Source: Clostridia bacterium
Lineage (GTDB): Bacteria > Bacillota > Clostridia > Christensenellales > UBA1242
Length of the DNA stretch: 6,237 nucleotides
Reading direction: 5' to 3'
Assembly: GCA_028702545.1 (NCBI GenBank)
Contig: JAQVOQ010000053.1
Span: forward strand, 1 to 6,237
Below, piece by piece: positions 6,192 to 6,237 of the stretch. A program made the translations under genes and the position numbers. Every line of letters begins with the position of its first letter. Positions within the stretch are counted from its first letter, which is position 1. Below the pieces are notes generated by a model that had not been told where the DNA came from, made no database searches, and worked only from the letters and a program-made list of their open reading frames with translations.

Positions 6192-6237
6192 GTTTCAAAG
6201 AAGAAGTTTCCACTTCTCACCAGTCGAGCAACGCTTT
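6192..6237 (+). ncRNA. Start of a structured leader, possibly the infC/L20 autoregulatory leader (truncated)
   Basis: The first bases after the promoter contain AGAAGT (6202-6207), loop TTCC, ACTTCT (6212-6217), a stable 6-bp hairpin, followed by CACCAGTCGAGC and the window end. No coding start appears. Position after thrS and an immediate 5' hairpin suggest the leader of the infC-rpmI-rplT operon, which in Bacillota is bound by ribosomal protein L20. Only 46 bases are visible, so this is a context-based guess. Confidence 0.4.

Overview
The window is strongly AT-rich, uses ATG starts with GGAG-type Shine-Dalgarno sites and near-consensus sigma-A promoters, and carries a threonine T-box leader next to a YtxC-type sporulation gene and thrS. 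This points to a low-GC Gram-positive bacterium (Bacillota), most likely an endospore-forming lineage of the Clostridia. I cannot name a genus.

Layout. Positions 1-1701 (+) hold the 3' part of a large signalling protein, PAS-PAS-GGDEF-HD-GYP, whose start lies before the window. It ends in a strong hairpin terminator. A second, bidirectional terminator at 1854-1883 closes the next block, which runs on the opposite strand: a 205-residue protein with two membrane segments (1914-2531) and a 165-residue uncharacterised soluble protein (2601-3098). Each has its own TTGACA promoter. I recognise no family for either.

From 3099 to 3301 lies a divergent promoter region. It fires left into the 165-residue gene and right into ytxC (3302-4054, +). 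The ytxC leader contains an inverted repeat that swallows its ribosome binding site. After ytxC come a separate promoter, a complete tRNA-Thr-sensing T-box leader (about 4108-4340, specifier ACU, attenuator terminator) and thrS (4360-6138). ThrRS here lacks the N-terminal TGS domain but keeps the editing, catalytic and anticodon-binding domains. The window closes with a consensus promoter and a short hairpin leader pointing right, in the place where infC-rpmI-rplT usually follows thrS.

How the parts relate. ytxC, thrS and the presumed infC leader form a conserved Bacillota neighbourhood of translation and sporulation genes. The cyclic-di-GMP enzyme and the two orphan genes are a separate accessory segment to its left, insulated by terminators and a divergent promoter. 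I see no transposase, phage gene, CRISPR array or tRNA/rRNA gene. Nothing here is clearly a new multi-gene system. The best candidates for novelty are the two orphan genes and the ytxC leader hairpin.
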